Positions 1-8,432 of a stretch of DNA of 64,000 bases are shown piece by piece. This DNA comes from Niabella sp. (GTDB taxonomy: Bacteria > Bacteroidota > Bacteroidia > Chitinophagales > Chitinophagaceae). Location of the stretch: NCBI GenBank assembly GCA_027493055.1, contig JAPUDO010000023.1:47581-111580 (forward strand), read 5' to 3'. How positions within the stretch are numbered: position 1 is the stretch's first letter; each line of letters starts with the position of its first letter. A program made the translations under genes and the position numbers. A model generated the notes under the pieces. The model saw nothing but the letters and a program-made list of their open reading frames with translations, did no database searches and was not told the origin of the DNA.

Positions 1-575
1 TCCTTAACTGCTACTTCTAAAGTATTATACCCCACTATTGAAATAATCAAAACCGATTGCTCATTCTGCACTTTAATTGAAAAGCTGCCATCAGCCCTGG
101 TAACCGTACCATTGGTTGTGCCCTTTTCAATGATATTAGCATCCGCTATCGGCGCACCCATATCGTCCGCAATCCTTCCTTCAACAAGTTTTTCTGCCTG
201 ATCGGGTTCATTACCAATAATAACGATAAGGTCTTTATTCATTTTCTTATATGAAAAAGGCGTGCTTTGAAGCACCTGCTGCATCAACTCATCAATAGTA
301 GCATTGCGGGCAAATACGTCAATGCGCTGCCTGCTCAGTGCCACACTGTCGGTGTACACAAAACGATAATCATACCTGGATTCTATTCCCTGCAAAACAG
401 ACATGATTGAAATATTGGTCTGTCTAAGATTGATCTTTTCCTGGGAGAAGGAATTGATAGCAACCACCTGGCTGGAAGTAAGCAGTATCAAAAAAACGAC
501 AAGCTTCATTATCAACAGATATTTGATAATTAATTGCACCCCACTGCACATGGCCGGGCAATCCTTAATTTTCAT
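1..575 (-). CDS. SusC-type TonB-dependent receptor with STN domain, 5' part only
   Basis: This is the N-terminal third of an outer-membrane TonB-dependent receptor; the rest lies beyond the window edge. Reading from 575, about 191 residues are visible: a hydrophobic signal segment ending near SFSQ, then an STN (secretin/TonB short N-terminal) domain, then the start of a carboxypeptidase-regulatory-like beta-sandwich (motif EGRIADDMGAPIADANI). An STN domain marks receptors that signal to a FecR anti-sigma factor, which fits the sigma/FecR genes immediately upstream in the same direction. In-frame ATGs at 575, 551 and 509 are all possible; the longer starts resemble the extended N-termini common in this receptor class. 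The transported substrate cannot be told. Confidence 0.88.
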   Translation of the reverse strand, partial: MKIKDCPAMCSGVQLIIKYLLIMKLVVFLILLTSSQVVAINSFSQEKINLRQTNISIMSVLQGIESRYDYRFVYTDSVALSRQRIDVFARNATIDELMQQVLQSTPFSYKKMNKDLIVIIGNEPDQAEKLVEGRIADDMGAPIADANIIEKGTTNGTVTRADGSFSIKVQNEQSVLIISIVGYNTLEVAVK

Positions 576-723
576 ACTTTTGCAATGATTTAAGTGGTAG
601 AATATTGCTCTTCCGCAATTATTATTACTGTCTTGATTCCGGCGGGAAATGTTACGAGCATTTTCCGCCTTTTCATTATGTAGAGATTAAGTTTCTTTTT
701 TCATATATGCAATGCGTTTATGG

Positions 724-1779
724 CTATTTAAAAATGATTACTACTGAGTCTTCAGTTTTATATTTTAAACCTGCAGCAAGCTTAAAGGTTTCTAATACTT
801 CTGCAAGCGTTTCATTTTGAAATACTCCGCTCAGCCTTCTGTTCAAAAGACTGCTGTCCCGTACTATAATACGCGTATTATAGTACTGTTCCAGTTCTTT
901 TATAATGATGCCGAACTTAACCTGCTTAAACACCAGCTTATCCTGCATCCACTGTGTTTCCCGGGTAGTGGGAACGGCAGCAAGCGAATCATACCTGACT
1001 TTTACCACTGCAATTTCGGGCAGGTCATTTTCTTTTATTTCTGCTGATTCCCCGCCGGCATTTTTAACAATCACTTTTTCCATTGGCTTCAGGATAATTT
1101 TTTCTCCTGTCTTTCTTTTAAACTCTACTTCAACAGAACCTTCCAGCAACGTGGCCTCAGCGCTTTTTTCGTTGGCATAGGAACGCACATTAAACGCAGT
1201 TCCCACGGCTCTGATATCCATAAGCGACGTATGAACAATAAAAGGATGCGCTTTATCCTTTGCTACTTCAAAATAAGCTTCGCCGGTTAAAAATACTGAC
1301 CTGGTCTTTATCCCAAAAGAATGATCATACGTGAGCTTAGAGCCTGCATTTACCCACACTTTGCTGCCATCTGGTAATGTAAGCCTGGTTTTAGATCCCT
1401 CACCTGTTGAAACGATATTGGCTGCTTCTGCAGGTGCTGTAACTTTAGTTGTGGAAGAATACACCAGGTATCCCACAGCCACTATAGCAATGATGGATGC
1501 AGCTGCCAGCCAAACTCTTGTCATTTTACGCACACTGCCCCTATTATTATTGTCCTCTGCCTGCTTAATACGGGCCCTTAACTTTTTAATCTCACCAGCA
1601 GCCTGGTCTTCGGAGGTCTTGTTAAAAACCACATCATCCGAAACGATCTTCAGCGTTTCCAGGACGTCAGCATACCATTCGTTCTGCTCCAGGGCATCAT
1701 TTAATTCCCTTTGCTCCAGCAATGATATTTCACCGCTTTCTTTCTTCCTGATAAGTTCAATAAACCGGGATCGTTCCAT
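724..1779 (-). CDS. FecR-family anti-sigma factor
   Basis: This inner-membrane signal transducer is predicted to hold the adjacent ECF sigma factor and release it when the SusC receptor is occupied. Residues 1-85 form the cytoplasmic sigma-binding part, one transmembrane helix lies at about 89-108, a periplasmic FecR domain at about 122-220 (motifs LPDGSKVWVNAGSKL and GTAFNVRSY), and a C-terminal DUF4974/STN-like domain at about 281-350. The length of 351 residues is usual for the family. It lies between the sigma factor gene and the partial SusC, all on one strand. Family assignment is firm; the partners are inferred from position. Confidence 0.95.
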   Translation of the reverse strand: MERSRFIELIRKKESGEISLLEQRELNDALEQNEWYADVLETLKIVSDDVVFNKTSEDQAAGEIKKLRARIKQAEDNNNRGSVRKMTRVWLAAASIIAIVAVGYLVYSSTTKVTAPAEAANIVSTGEGSKTRLTLPDGSKVWVNAGSKLTYDHSFGIKTRSVFLTGEAYFEVAKDKAHPFIVHTSLMDIRAVGTAFNVRSYANEKSAEATLLEGSVEVEFKRKTGEKIILKPMEKVIVKNAGGESAEIKENDLPEIAVVKVRYDSLAAVPTTRETQWMQDKLVFKQVKFGIIIKELEQYYNTRIIVRDSSLLNRRLSGVFQNETLAEVLETFKLAAGLKYKTEDSVVIIFK

Positions 1780-1865
1780 AAAAAAGCTACACTTATTAAG
1801 TTAAGAGTATTGAAGCATCAAAAACCCTTAGTCTTAATAAAAAAAATTTAACAGAGGAATGCCCC

Positions 1866-2456
1866 TCAGGAGCCGGACTTCCGTTTGGAGGAATAAGAGC
1901 GGGTATGATGGGGTAAAATTGTTTCAAGACATTCCACAATCCGGCTATAGGCCAGGGTCATGTGCGCTTCAACAGTTTTCACTGAAACATCAAGCAGGCC
2001 GGCAACATCTTTATATTTTAACCCGTCTTCTTTAATTAACCGGAAAATAAGACGGCATTTATGAGGTAATGAGTTAATAGCTGCTTCCAGGAGCCGGCGG
2101 TTTTCCCTGGCTATTGCATCCAGTTCAGGGTTGGAGCATTCTAAGGTTACCAGATCGCTTTGCTCTTCAAAAAAAGTCACGCCTCTTTTCCGGGTTTTAA
2201 GGTAATGAACTGCATTGTTCTTTAAAGAACAATATAGATAGGTAGCTATATTATCTATGGAAGTAAGATTTCGCCTATTGGCCCAGATACCGGCAAAAAG
2301 ATCCTGAACAAGATCCAACGCAACTTCCTGATCTCCTGCAAGCGTTGCTGCATAAGCCCGCATCCCGGGAGAAAAATAAAGATACAACTTCTCAAAAGCC
2401 TCATGAGAGCTCTCTTCTGCAATAAGAATGATCCAATTTCTTATGTCACTTTTCAT
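1866..2456 (-). CDS. ECF RNA polymerase sigma factor (FecI/RpoE type)
   Basis: This 196-residue protein is an extracytoplasmic-function sigma factor. Region 2 spans about residues 22-88 and contains the helix with DLVQDLFAGIWANR; region 4 spans about 127-178 with the helix-turn-helix KYKDVAGLLDVSVKTVEAHM. No other domain is present, as usual for the class. The next gene on the strand encodes FecR and the next a SusC with STN domain, so it probably activates transcription of that receptor operon. It is separated by 119 bp from the GH29 gene of the large PUL, so it may be independent of it. Confidence 0.95.
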   Translation of the reverse strand: MKSDIRNWIILIAEESSHEAFEKLYLYFSPGMRAYAATLAGDQEVALDLVQDLFAGIWANRRNLTSIDNIATYLYCSLKNNAVHYLKTRKRGVTFFEEQSDLVTLECSNPELDAIARENRRLLEAAINSLPHKCRLIFRLIKEDGLKYKDVAGLLDVSVKTVEAHMTLAYSRIVECLETILPHHTRSYSSKRKSGS

Positions 2457-2575
2457 GAAGCTTCTGATCTTTTAATCACTGGTATCAATATTGTTTTTAC
2501 CGCATAAAGTTGCTGCTTTTTATTGATTTGCCTTTATTTTTTTGAGCAATCATCATTTAAAATATCACAGGCCGT

Positions 2576-4000
2576 TTAATCCAGCTCACCCGTATTCATT
2601 TTTTTACTGCCCTTTATATTTACGTTTGCAACTTTGCCTGCCACATTCAATTGTACCAGAGAGGCAATTTTGTCGGGTGCATTTTTACGCAGCGTAATCA
2701 CCACGTTTCCCTTTACATTTTTTGCTGTTAATGATTTATTGCCCGCTACCAGCTTTGCATTGATCACTTTATTGGCAAGAGCCGGCACTACCAGTTTTCC
2801 GTCAGCAGGCCAGTCAAATATAAACAGGTTTAACGTGGTATTGCTGCCATTATCTTTCATGGTGCAGCGTCCCCATGAAAGATCGGGTAACGGGCTGGCT
2901 TGTGTAGCATAAATGGCGCTGCTATTAACTTTCATCCATTCGCCAATTGCTGCCAGGCGGTCAATGCTTTCCTGTGGTACTGTGCCATCATCTTTAGGGC
3001 CAATGTTTAATAAATAGTTGCCGCCTTTGGAAGCGATGTCTACCAAATTGCGGATCAGCATTTCGGCAGACTTCCAGTTATGATCCCAGCTTTTATAACC
3101 CCAGCTGCCGTTCATGGTCATACAGGTTTCCCAGTCCTGGCCATCCAGTTCCGCCTGTGTAGGGATCTTCTGTTCCGGTGTTTTGGTGTCGCCTGGAAAG
3201 TTCGGCCTTTTCAGCCTGTCGTTGGTAATGATGTTAGGCTGCAATTTCAAAGCGTCTTGTAATTTCTGCGCTGCTTCATCAGTCATATTCGTTGGCGTAT
3301 CCCACCACAATACCGCAACATCACCATAATTACTTAAAATTTCCTTTACCTGTGGCACAGATACCTCATCAATATACTGATCAAAAGTTTTTGTTTCCTG
3401 CAACGGATCCCAATGACCTTTATGCGCCGCTGTGTACGCATCAATTTTTGCTGAATCAGGATTAGGCCATCCCTCCCTCATTTCTTTACGGGCGGCAGCA
3501 CCGCCAGGGTTGTTCCAGTCCTGCGCCTGCGAGTAATAAAAGCCCAGCTTCATGCCATACTTCCGGCAGGCATCTGCCAGGGGTTTTAATAAATCTTTAC
3601 CATACACAGTAGCATCTGCCACATTCCATTTGCTGGCAGCCGACTTAAACAAAGCAAAGCCATCATGATGTTTGGCGGTAATGATAATGTACTTCATCCC
3701 TGCATCTTTTGCCATCTTCACAATAGCATCGGGATTGTAGTTAACCGGGTTAAAAGATTTTGCCCGCTCCTGGTATTCTGTTACAGGAATCTTGCTGCGG
3801 TTCATAATCCATTCTGCACCACCGCGCGCCTGCTGATGTCCGTGATACACACCACCCCACTGTGAATAAACACCCCAGTGAATAAACACCCCAAAACGTG
3901 CCGCCCGCCACCACGCCATGCGGGCATCTTTATCCGGTGCCTGCGCATTTAATGAGGCTGTAAAGATTAAAGCTATTGCAATTGTAAAGATCCTTTTCAT
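2576..4000 (-). CDS. Alpha-L-fucosidase, GH29
   Basis: This secreted exo-glycosidase removes alpha-linked L-fucose with retention. A type I signal peptide covers residues 1-20. The GH29 barrel is clear from RFGVFIHWGVYSQWGG (35-50), YIIITAKHHDGFALF (104-118) and LGFYYSQAQDWNNPGG (152-167). The catalytic nucleophile is expected to be Asp234 in VLWWDTPTNM, where most GH29 enzymes have a W-F/W-D motif; the acid/base is not conserved across the family and could be Glu283 or Glu291. It is the last gene of the PUL directon, 79 bp after a PL6 lyase. Together with the GH95 gene it implies a substrate with fucose branches. The exact linkage is not predictable. Confidence 0.94.
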   Translation of the reverse strand: MKRIFTIAIALIFTASLNAQAPDKDARMAWWRAARFGVFIHWGVYSQWGGVYHGHQQARGGAEWIMNRSKIPVTEYQERAKSFNPVNYNPDAIVKMAKDAGMKYIIITAKHHDGFALFKSAASKWNVADATVYGKDLLKPLADACRKYGMKLGFYYSQAQDWNNPGGAAARKEMREGWPNPDSAKIDAYTAAHKGHWDPLQETKTFDQYIDEVSVPQVKEILSNYGDVAVLWWDTPTNMTDEAAQKLQDALKLQPNIITNDRLKRPNFPGDTKTPEQKIPTQAELDGQDWETCMTMNGSWGYKSWDHNWKSAEMLIRNLVDIASKGGNYLLNIGPKDDGTVPQESIDRLAAIGEWMKVNSSAIYATQASPLPDLSWGRCTMKDNGSNTTLNLFIFDWPADGKLVVPALANKVINAKLVAGNKSLTAKNVKGNVVITLRKNAPDKIASLVQLNVAGKVANVNIKGSKKMNTGELD

Positions 4001-4079
4001 GAATATATTTTTTATGCTTAGATATTAAATGCTTTGTATTAAAATATAATCCCCATTGTTTTTATCTATACTTAATTGA

Positions 4080-5462
4080 TCACCGGATACCTCTGGCCAA
4101 CGCACCAACTTCAGTAAGTGTCAATACATGGGCTATCGTTTTAGCATTACTATATTGGTCGGCACCAATATCCCATTTCCCCTGCCGTGGCTGTCCATCC
4201 ATATCAACCGTCACTACCTTAAAATCCGCATTACCGGCTGCAATTACCGGGCTACCGGCGCTAACGCGATAAATACCATTTTTATCTTTTGTTAGCTTAG
4301 GGTTTTCATTTTTAAAACTTCCCGCAGGCATATCCCCCGGACTGCTTACATTGTACAACCAATTATTTTTCCAGCTACCATCTTTTAAAGGCCCCAACAG
4401 AACCACAGCTTCTTCCCCACCCTGTACCAGGTTATCAGCTATAGTTATAGCCGTAGCACCTAACCCGTTTTGCCTTGCCTGCAGTACTATATTTTTCTTA
4501 TTATTTATTAAAGTATTAAAAGCGATCAGGACACGATCAGGCCGGTCATGAGAAGTGAGGGGTGCACCATCGGCTACTTCCGCGCCACCATTACCAATAG
4601 TTATTGCCTGGCTGCAATTCTCAAAATAGTTGCTGAAGATATTGTGATCATCCCCATAAATACGTAACCCAGGCGTATTAAAAAAGAAATTGCCATACAC
4701 ATTACAGTAATTCCCATGCCTCAATGTAAACTGTGCCGGGCAATCGCGAATGGTATTATAACGCAATGTTACACCAGATGCTTTTACTGAGATTAGCTCA
4801 TTTTCTCCGTGACATTTTTCAAAAAGATTGTATTCTACAATGCTGTTGCTAAAAGAAAGGCTTAAACCACTTAAACCAAACTGCAATGTTTCAGCCCCGT
4901 TAGCACCTCCCTGATCGGGGAAGTTATAGAAATAATTATGATGGATATGCAAGCGCGCTGCCACCTGCTTTCCCTCGCCCCTGATAGCCAGGATGCGCCC
5001 CATTTCTTTTTTGTTCTGAAATGTATTGTAATCTATTTCATGGTCATCTCCGGCAATAGTAAGGTACTCGCCGTTACCTGGTGTTTCAAATATATTACGT
5101 GTCCAGCGGCAGAAACGCGTACCGGTAGCCGATCGCGCATGAGAAGCGGTATGCGTAAACTTAAATCCTTTGATCACTATATTAGCGGCAGGACTTACAA
5201 GATTGAAACCCCCTTTACCACTAATAACCGCGCCCCCAATAGACTGTGATCGTATAACAATAGGATGCTCCTTTGTTCCTGCACAATTTATCTCAATGTC
5301 TGCTTTCGTTTTATACATACCATTTTTCAAAATAATGGTTGTGCCCGGAACTGCCTTGCTGATTGCTTTTTGCAGAGCTTCTATAGAGGACACTGTTATG
5401 GAAACTGCAAATGCAGGAAAGGTAAAAAAGAAATATACCAACACCAGTGAATATTTTATCAT
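4080..5462 (-). CDS. Polysaccharide lyase PL6 (alginate lyase/chondroitinase B family), secreted
   Basis: This protein is a right-handed beta-helix lyase that cleaves a uronic-acid-containing glycan by beta-elimination. A signal peptide occupies about residues 1-19. The PL6 active site is visible: Ca-binding acidic residues in HGENELIS (Glu220, Glu222), the catalytic base Lys227 in ISVKAS and the acid Arg248 in FTLRHGN. The Lys-Arg spacing of 21 equals that of Pedobacter heparinus chondroitinase B (Lys250/Arg271). PL6 includes alginate lyases and dermatan-cleaving enzymes, so substrate cannot be read from the fold. It sits 62 bp after a second PL6 gene and before GH29. Confidence 0.92.
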   Translation of the reverse strand: MIKYSLVLVYFFFTFPAFAVSITVSSIEALQKAISKAVPGTTIILKNGMYKTKADIEINCAGTKEHPIVIRSQSIGGAVISGKGGFNLVSPAANIVIKGFKFTHTASHARSATGTRFCRWTRNIFETPGNGEYLTIAGDDHEIDYNTFQNKKEMGRILAIRGEGKQVAARLHIHHNYFYNFPDQGGANGAETLQFGLSGLSLSFSNSIVEYNLFEKCHGENELISVKASGVTLRYNTIRDCPAQFTLRHGNYCNVYGNFFFNTPGLRIYGDDHNIFSNYFENCSQAITIGNGGAEVADGAPLTSHDRPDRVLIAFNTLINNKKNIVLQARQNGLGATAITIADNLVQGGEEAVVLLGPLKDGSWKNNWLYNVSSPGDMPAGSFKNENPKLTKDKNGIYRVSAGSPVIAAGNADFKVVTVDMDGQPRQGKWDIGADQYSNAKTIAHVLTLTEVGALARGIR

Positions 5463-5524
5463 ATTGTTATTACGTTTTTCTTTTTTAAAATTGATTCCGT
5501 GTCATTTCACAAGAACCGTAGCTA

Positions 5525-6988
5525 CTATGGTTGTAATAAATCCTTTCCTAAACCTGCAACCCATGACGGACCTATTCCTTCTGATTTTAGCAGCGCTTTA
5601 CGTTTATCATCTAAAGCTTTTGCGCCTACATCAGCAGAAGTGAAAAAAGGAAAAGATCCCTGGAAAGCGCCAAAAACAGGACTTCCGGTTTGCGGCTCAT
5701 AAGTACCAAAAGCAGTAATGCCCAGTGGTTGATTGATCTGTATAAAACCTTGCGGCATAACCACCGTTCCTGTCACATAAGCCATGTTACCCATATAAGT
5801 GAAATTTTCGGGAGTATCTGCCAGCTTTAACAAGGTAGCCCCGGCTTTTTGCTGCAGGTTATTAGCTACAGTACAATTTGCGGGAGGCATAGTACGGCCG
5901 TTTCCTCCTTTGCCTGCGCCTATTTCGAAGGCCTGGGAGCAATGAACTATTGTATTCCCTACAATTTTTGCATTTTTTACCTGGAAGTAGCCGCTGGGCG
6001 CCGAATTAGGCACGCCATCTAAAAGAGAAATGGCACAAAACTGGCCGGTTTGAGCTACGCCCTGGATATAGTTATTGTATACCAGGTGGTTTTCACCAAC
6101 TATTCTTATTCCACCAACATCAGCAACACCATTGCCTATAATATAATTTCCATATACCTCTGTATCATTGCCGTGGCGAAGGCATAGTGTTCCGCGACTC
6201 TCAAAAAACAGGTTATTCCGGATAATATTTTTACTCATCTTGTTGGAAATGATTTCGGTTTCTCCATTGCATTTATCAAAAATGTTTTCTTCTATGATAA
6301 CATTACTTTGGGTTAAATAGTAATCGCTGGTTCCTACCCTGATGGTTTCCCCGCCATTGTTTCCCAGATCAGGCCGGTTTCCAAAATAATTATGATCTAT
6401 ACGGTGATCAAGAGCAGCATTTTTACCCCAGATCACTACAGTGGCCCCCTGGTGCGCTTTACCTTTAATATAACAGTGATCTAAGCGATTTTTCGTTCCA
6501 TTCATAGAAACCCACCGGTAATCTATGGCAGCATCGGTTGGGTTATAGTCTGTAATAGAAGTATTAGTAAGCCTGCACCCCAGGGAAGAAGATGTAAAAT
6601 CAACAATAAATTGTCCCGCTTCCAGTTTTCCCTCTTTGAAATTCAAGCCGTTTACTTCCAGGTATTCGCCATCTATCCTGACAGATGATGATCCCTTCAT
6701 GATCACCTCTCCTGGTTTTTCGGCCATTAGCACAATCGGCGATTGCATTGTCCCTTTTGCTTTGAATATAACTTTCTGGTCCTTCCAATCTCCTGATTTC
6801 ATCACAACCGTATCGCCCGCCACAAGCGTAATCGCTGAAAGCTCTGCAGCTGAGGTTATTGTTTTGCAGGATGAGCAAACAGGAAGGGTCCCCTCCAATG
6901 GTTTCTCTTCTTCAGGCCCGCTTTTTTTGCAGTTTATTACGGACAGCGGCAATATCCCCAATACAAAAAATATGTTTATCGCTTTCAT
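5525..6988 (-). CDS. Polysaccharide lyase PL6, probable lipoprotein
   Basis: This is a second PL6 beta-helix lyase, divergent from its neighbour. The N-terminus (LPLSVINC, Cys20) resembles a lipoprotein signal, so it is probably membrane-anchored, unlike the adjacent soluble enzyme. The catalytic set falls at the same residue numbers as in Pedobacter heparinus chondroitinase B: Glu243 and Glu245 for calcium in CNGETEIIS, Lys250 in SNKMS and Arg271 in LCLRHGN. A calcium-binding Asn is expected near 210-211 (LGNNGGE). It lies in the PUL directon after GH88 and before the second PL6. One enzyme may cut at the surface and the other in the periplasm; this is inference. Confidence 0.92.
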   Translation of the reverse strand: MKAINIFFVLGILPLSVINCKKSGPEEEKPLEGTLPVCSSCKTITSAAELSAITLVAGDTVVMKSGDWKDQKVIFKAKGTMQSPIVLMAEKPGEVIMKGSSSVRIDGEYLEVNGLNFKEGKLEAGQFIVDFTSSSLGCRLTNTSITDYNPTDAAIDYRWVSMNGTKNRLDHCYIKGKAHQGATVVIWGKNAALDHRIDHNYFGNRPDLGNNGGETIRVGTSDYYLTQSNVIIEENIFDKCNGETEIISNKMSKNIIRNNLFFESRGTLCLRHGNDTEVYGNYIIGNGVADVGGIRIVGENHLVYNNYIQGVAQTGQFCAISLLDGVPNSAPSGYFQVKNAKIVGNTIVHCSQAFEIGAGKGGNGRTMPPANCTVANNLQQKAGATLLKLADTPENFTYMGNMAYVTGTVVMPQGFIQINQPLGITAFGTYEPQTGSPVFGAFQGSFPFFTSADVGAKALDDKRKALLKSEGIGPSWVAGLGKDLLQP

Positions 6989-7026
6989 CCGTATATTTTT
7001 TAATTTTTAATTTGGTCGGATGCCTG

Positions 7027-7043
7027 CCTGTCCGGCAGACAGG
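7027..7043. repeat. Short intergenic hairpin CCTGTC-N5-GACAGG
   Basis: A perfect 6-bp stem with a 5-base loop (CGGCA) lies in the 104-bp gap between the GH88 stop and the second PL6 start. An overlapping alternative stem, CTGCC/GGCAG, is also present. No T-tract follows on either strand, so it is not a normal terminator. It may be a dispersed genomic repeat or an mRNA processing or stability element inside the operon. Confidence 0.45.
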
Positions 7044-7092
7044 GAACGCCCTATCTACCTCCTCTCTGTTTGTAAAATTTTACATGGGCGTT

Positions 7093-8277
7093 TCATTTGT
7101 TTATTTTTTTCAGGCGCAACAACGCTTCAAGGTAATAGTAGTCTGCATAGCTTAAAGGAACATCTACTTCACTATTAGCTGGCTTTGAGCCGGTGCTGTG
7201 CAATAATATAAACCCGAAATCTTTTCCAACGGGCGCGCGGTAATGCTCGGTGATATTTATCAATAGCTTTTTAGCAAGCCCTTTATAATAACTTCCCTTT
7301 TTACTATAGGCGCTCAGCTCCAGCAATGCCGATGCTATGACCGTTGCGGCTGAAACATCACGTGGTTCATTGGGTATACCCGGCGCATTAAAGTCCCAGT
7401 AAGGAACCAGGTCCTTGGGCAGATTGGGATGCTTAAAAATAAATCCGGCAATATTCTCAGCCTGCTTCAGATACCGGGGATCTTTTGTTTCACGGTAACA
7501 CATGGTATAGCCGTATAAGCCCCAGGCCTGGCCACGCGCCCAGGCCGAAGCATCGGAGTAACCCTGGTGCGTTGTTTTCTTATTGATCTTACCGTATTGC
7601 GTAGAATCATAGTCTACTACGTGCCAGGTGCTGTAATCCTTCCTGAAATGATTTTTCATTGTGTTATCAGCATGGCTGACAGCTATATCATAATACTTTT
7701 TATCACCGGTAAGCCTGGAAGCTTCAAACAAAAGTTCCAGGTTCAGCATATTATCAATGATCACAGGATAATCCCATTTCTGTTTATTGTGATCCCAGGA
7801 GCGGATCACGCCGGCGGTTTTATTAAACCTGGTGCTTAATGTTTGAGCTGACCGGATCAACACTTCTTTGTAATGTTCATCCTTTGTGAGCCGGTAACCG
7901 TTGCCCACGCTGCAATACACTTTAAAACCCATATCGTGTGTACTGCCATTCCATTGCTCTTTTTCAATATTGGCTGTAAAAGCTTTTGCCTTTTCTCTCC
8001 AATCCTCATTTTTTGTATACTCATACAGGTACCATAATACTCCCGGGAAAAAACCGGAAGTCCAGTCGCCTGATTTAACAAGCCGCAAACAGTCGTTCTC
8101 AATAGTACGTGGCGATACCAGCTCTTTTGATCCGTTTTTGGCTTTATCAATTTCAGCCAGCATCACCAGGGTTTGTTGTTCTGCATCCCGAAACACGTTG
8201 GGAATACTTAGCTTCTGAGCGCCGGCTCCAGCACTCAGTAATAAAGCAGTTGTCAAAACAATTATATTACGTTTCAT
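7093..8277 (-). CDS. Unsaturated uronyl hydrolase, GH88 (GH105-like)
   Basis: This enzyme is expected to hydrolyse the delta-4,5-unsaturated uronic acid left on the non-reducing end of oligosaccharides by lyases. A signal peptide (1-20) precedes an (alpha/alpha)6 barrel. Family motifs are GDWTSGFFPGVLWYLYE (70-86), THDMGF with Asp115, and VIIDNMLNLELLFEAS with Asp175; the two Asp residues match the Asp88/Asp149 pair of Bacillus unsaturated glucuronyl hydrolase. GYSDASAWARGQAWGLYG is also typical. Its place between the PL5/PL38-like lyase and two PL6 lyases gives the obvious role of finishing their products. GH88 is preferred to GH105, but the families overlap at this level. Confidence 0.92.
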   Translation of the reverse strand: MKRNIIVLTTALLLSAGAGAQKLSIPNVFRDAEQQTLVMLAEIDKAKNGSKELVSPRTIENDCLRLVKSGDWTSGFFPGVLWYLYEYTKNEDWREKAKAFTANIEKEQWNGSTHDMGFKVYCSVGNGYRLTKDEHYKEVLIRSAQTLSTRFNKTAGVIRSWDHNKQKWDYPVIIDNMLNLELLFEASRLTGDKKYYDIAVSHADNTMKNHFRKDYSTWHVVDYDSTQYGKINKKTTHQGYSDASAWARGQAWGLYGYTMCYRETKDPRYLKQAENIAGFIFKHPNLPKDLVPYWDFNAPGIPNEPRDVSAATVIASALLELSAYSKKGSYYKGLAKKLLINITEHYRAPVGKDFGFILLHSTGSKPANSEVDVPLSYADYYYLEALLRLKKINK

Positions 8278-8432
8278 AGAATTTATGTTTTTATTTTTAT
8301 TAACCCAGCTATAGAATATATGGCATCGGTCTTGCGTCGCACAGCGTCATCTGCAGATTACATGGCATCTGCCCTCTTTATGAAACAGATCTTTGTCCTC
8401 ATCGCCTTTAAACTTTTCATCCTGTCAACGCA

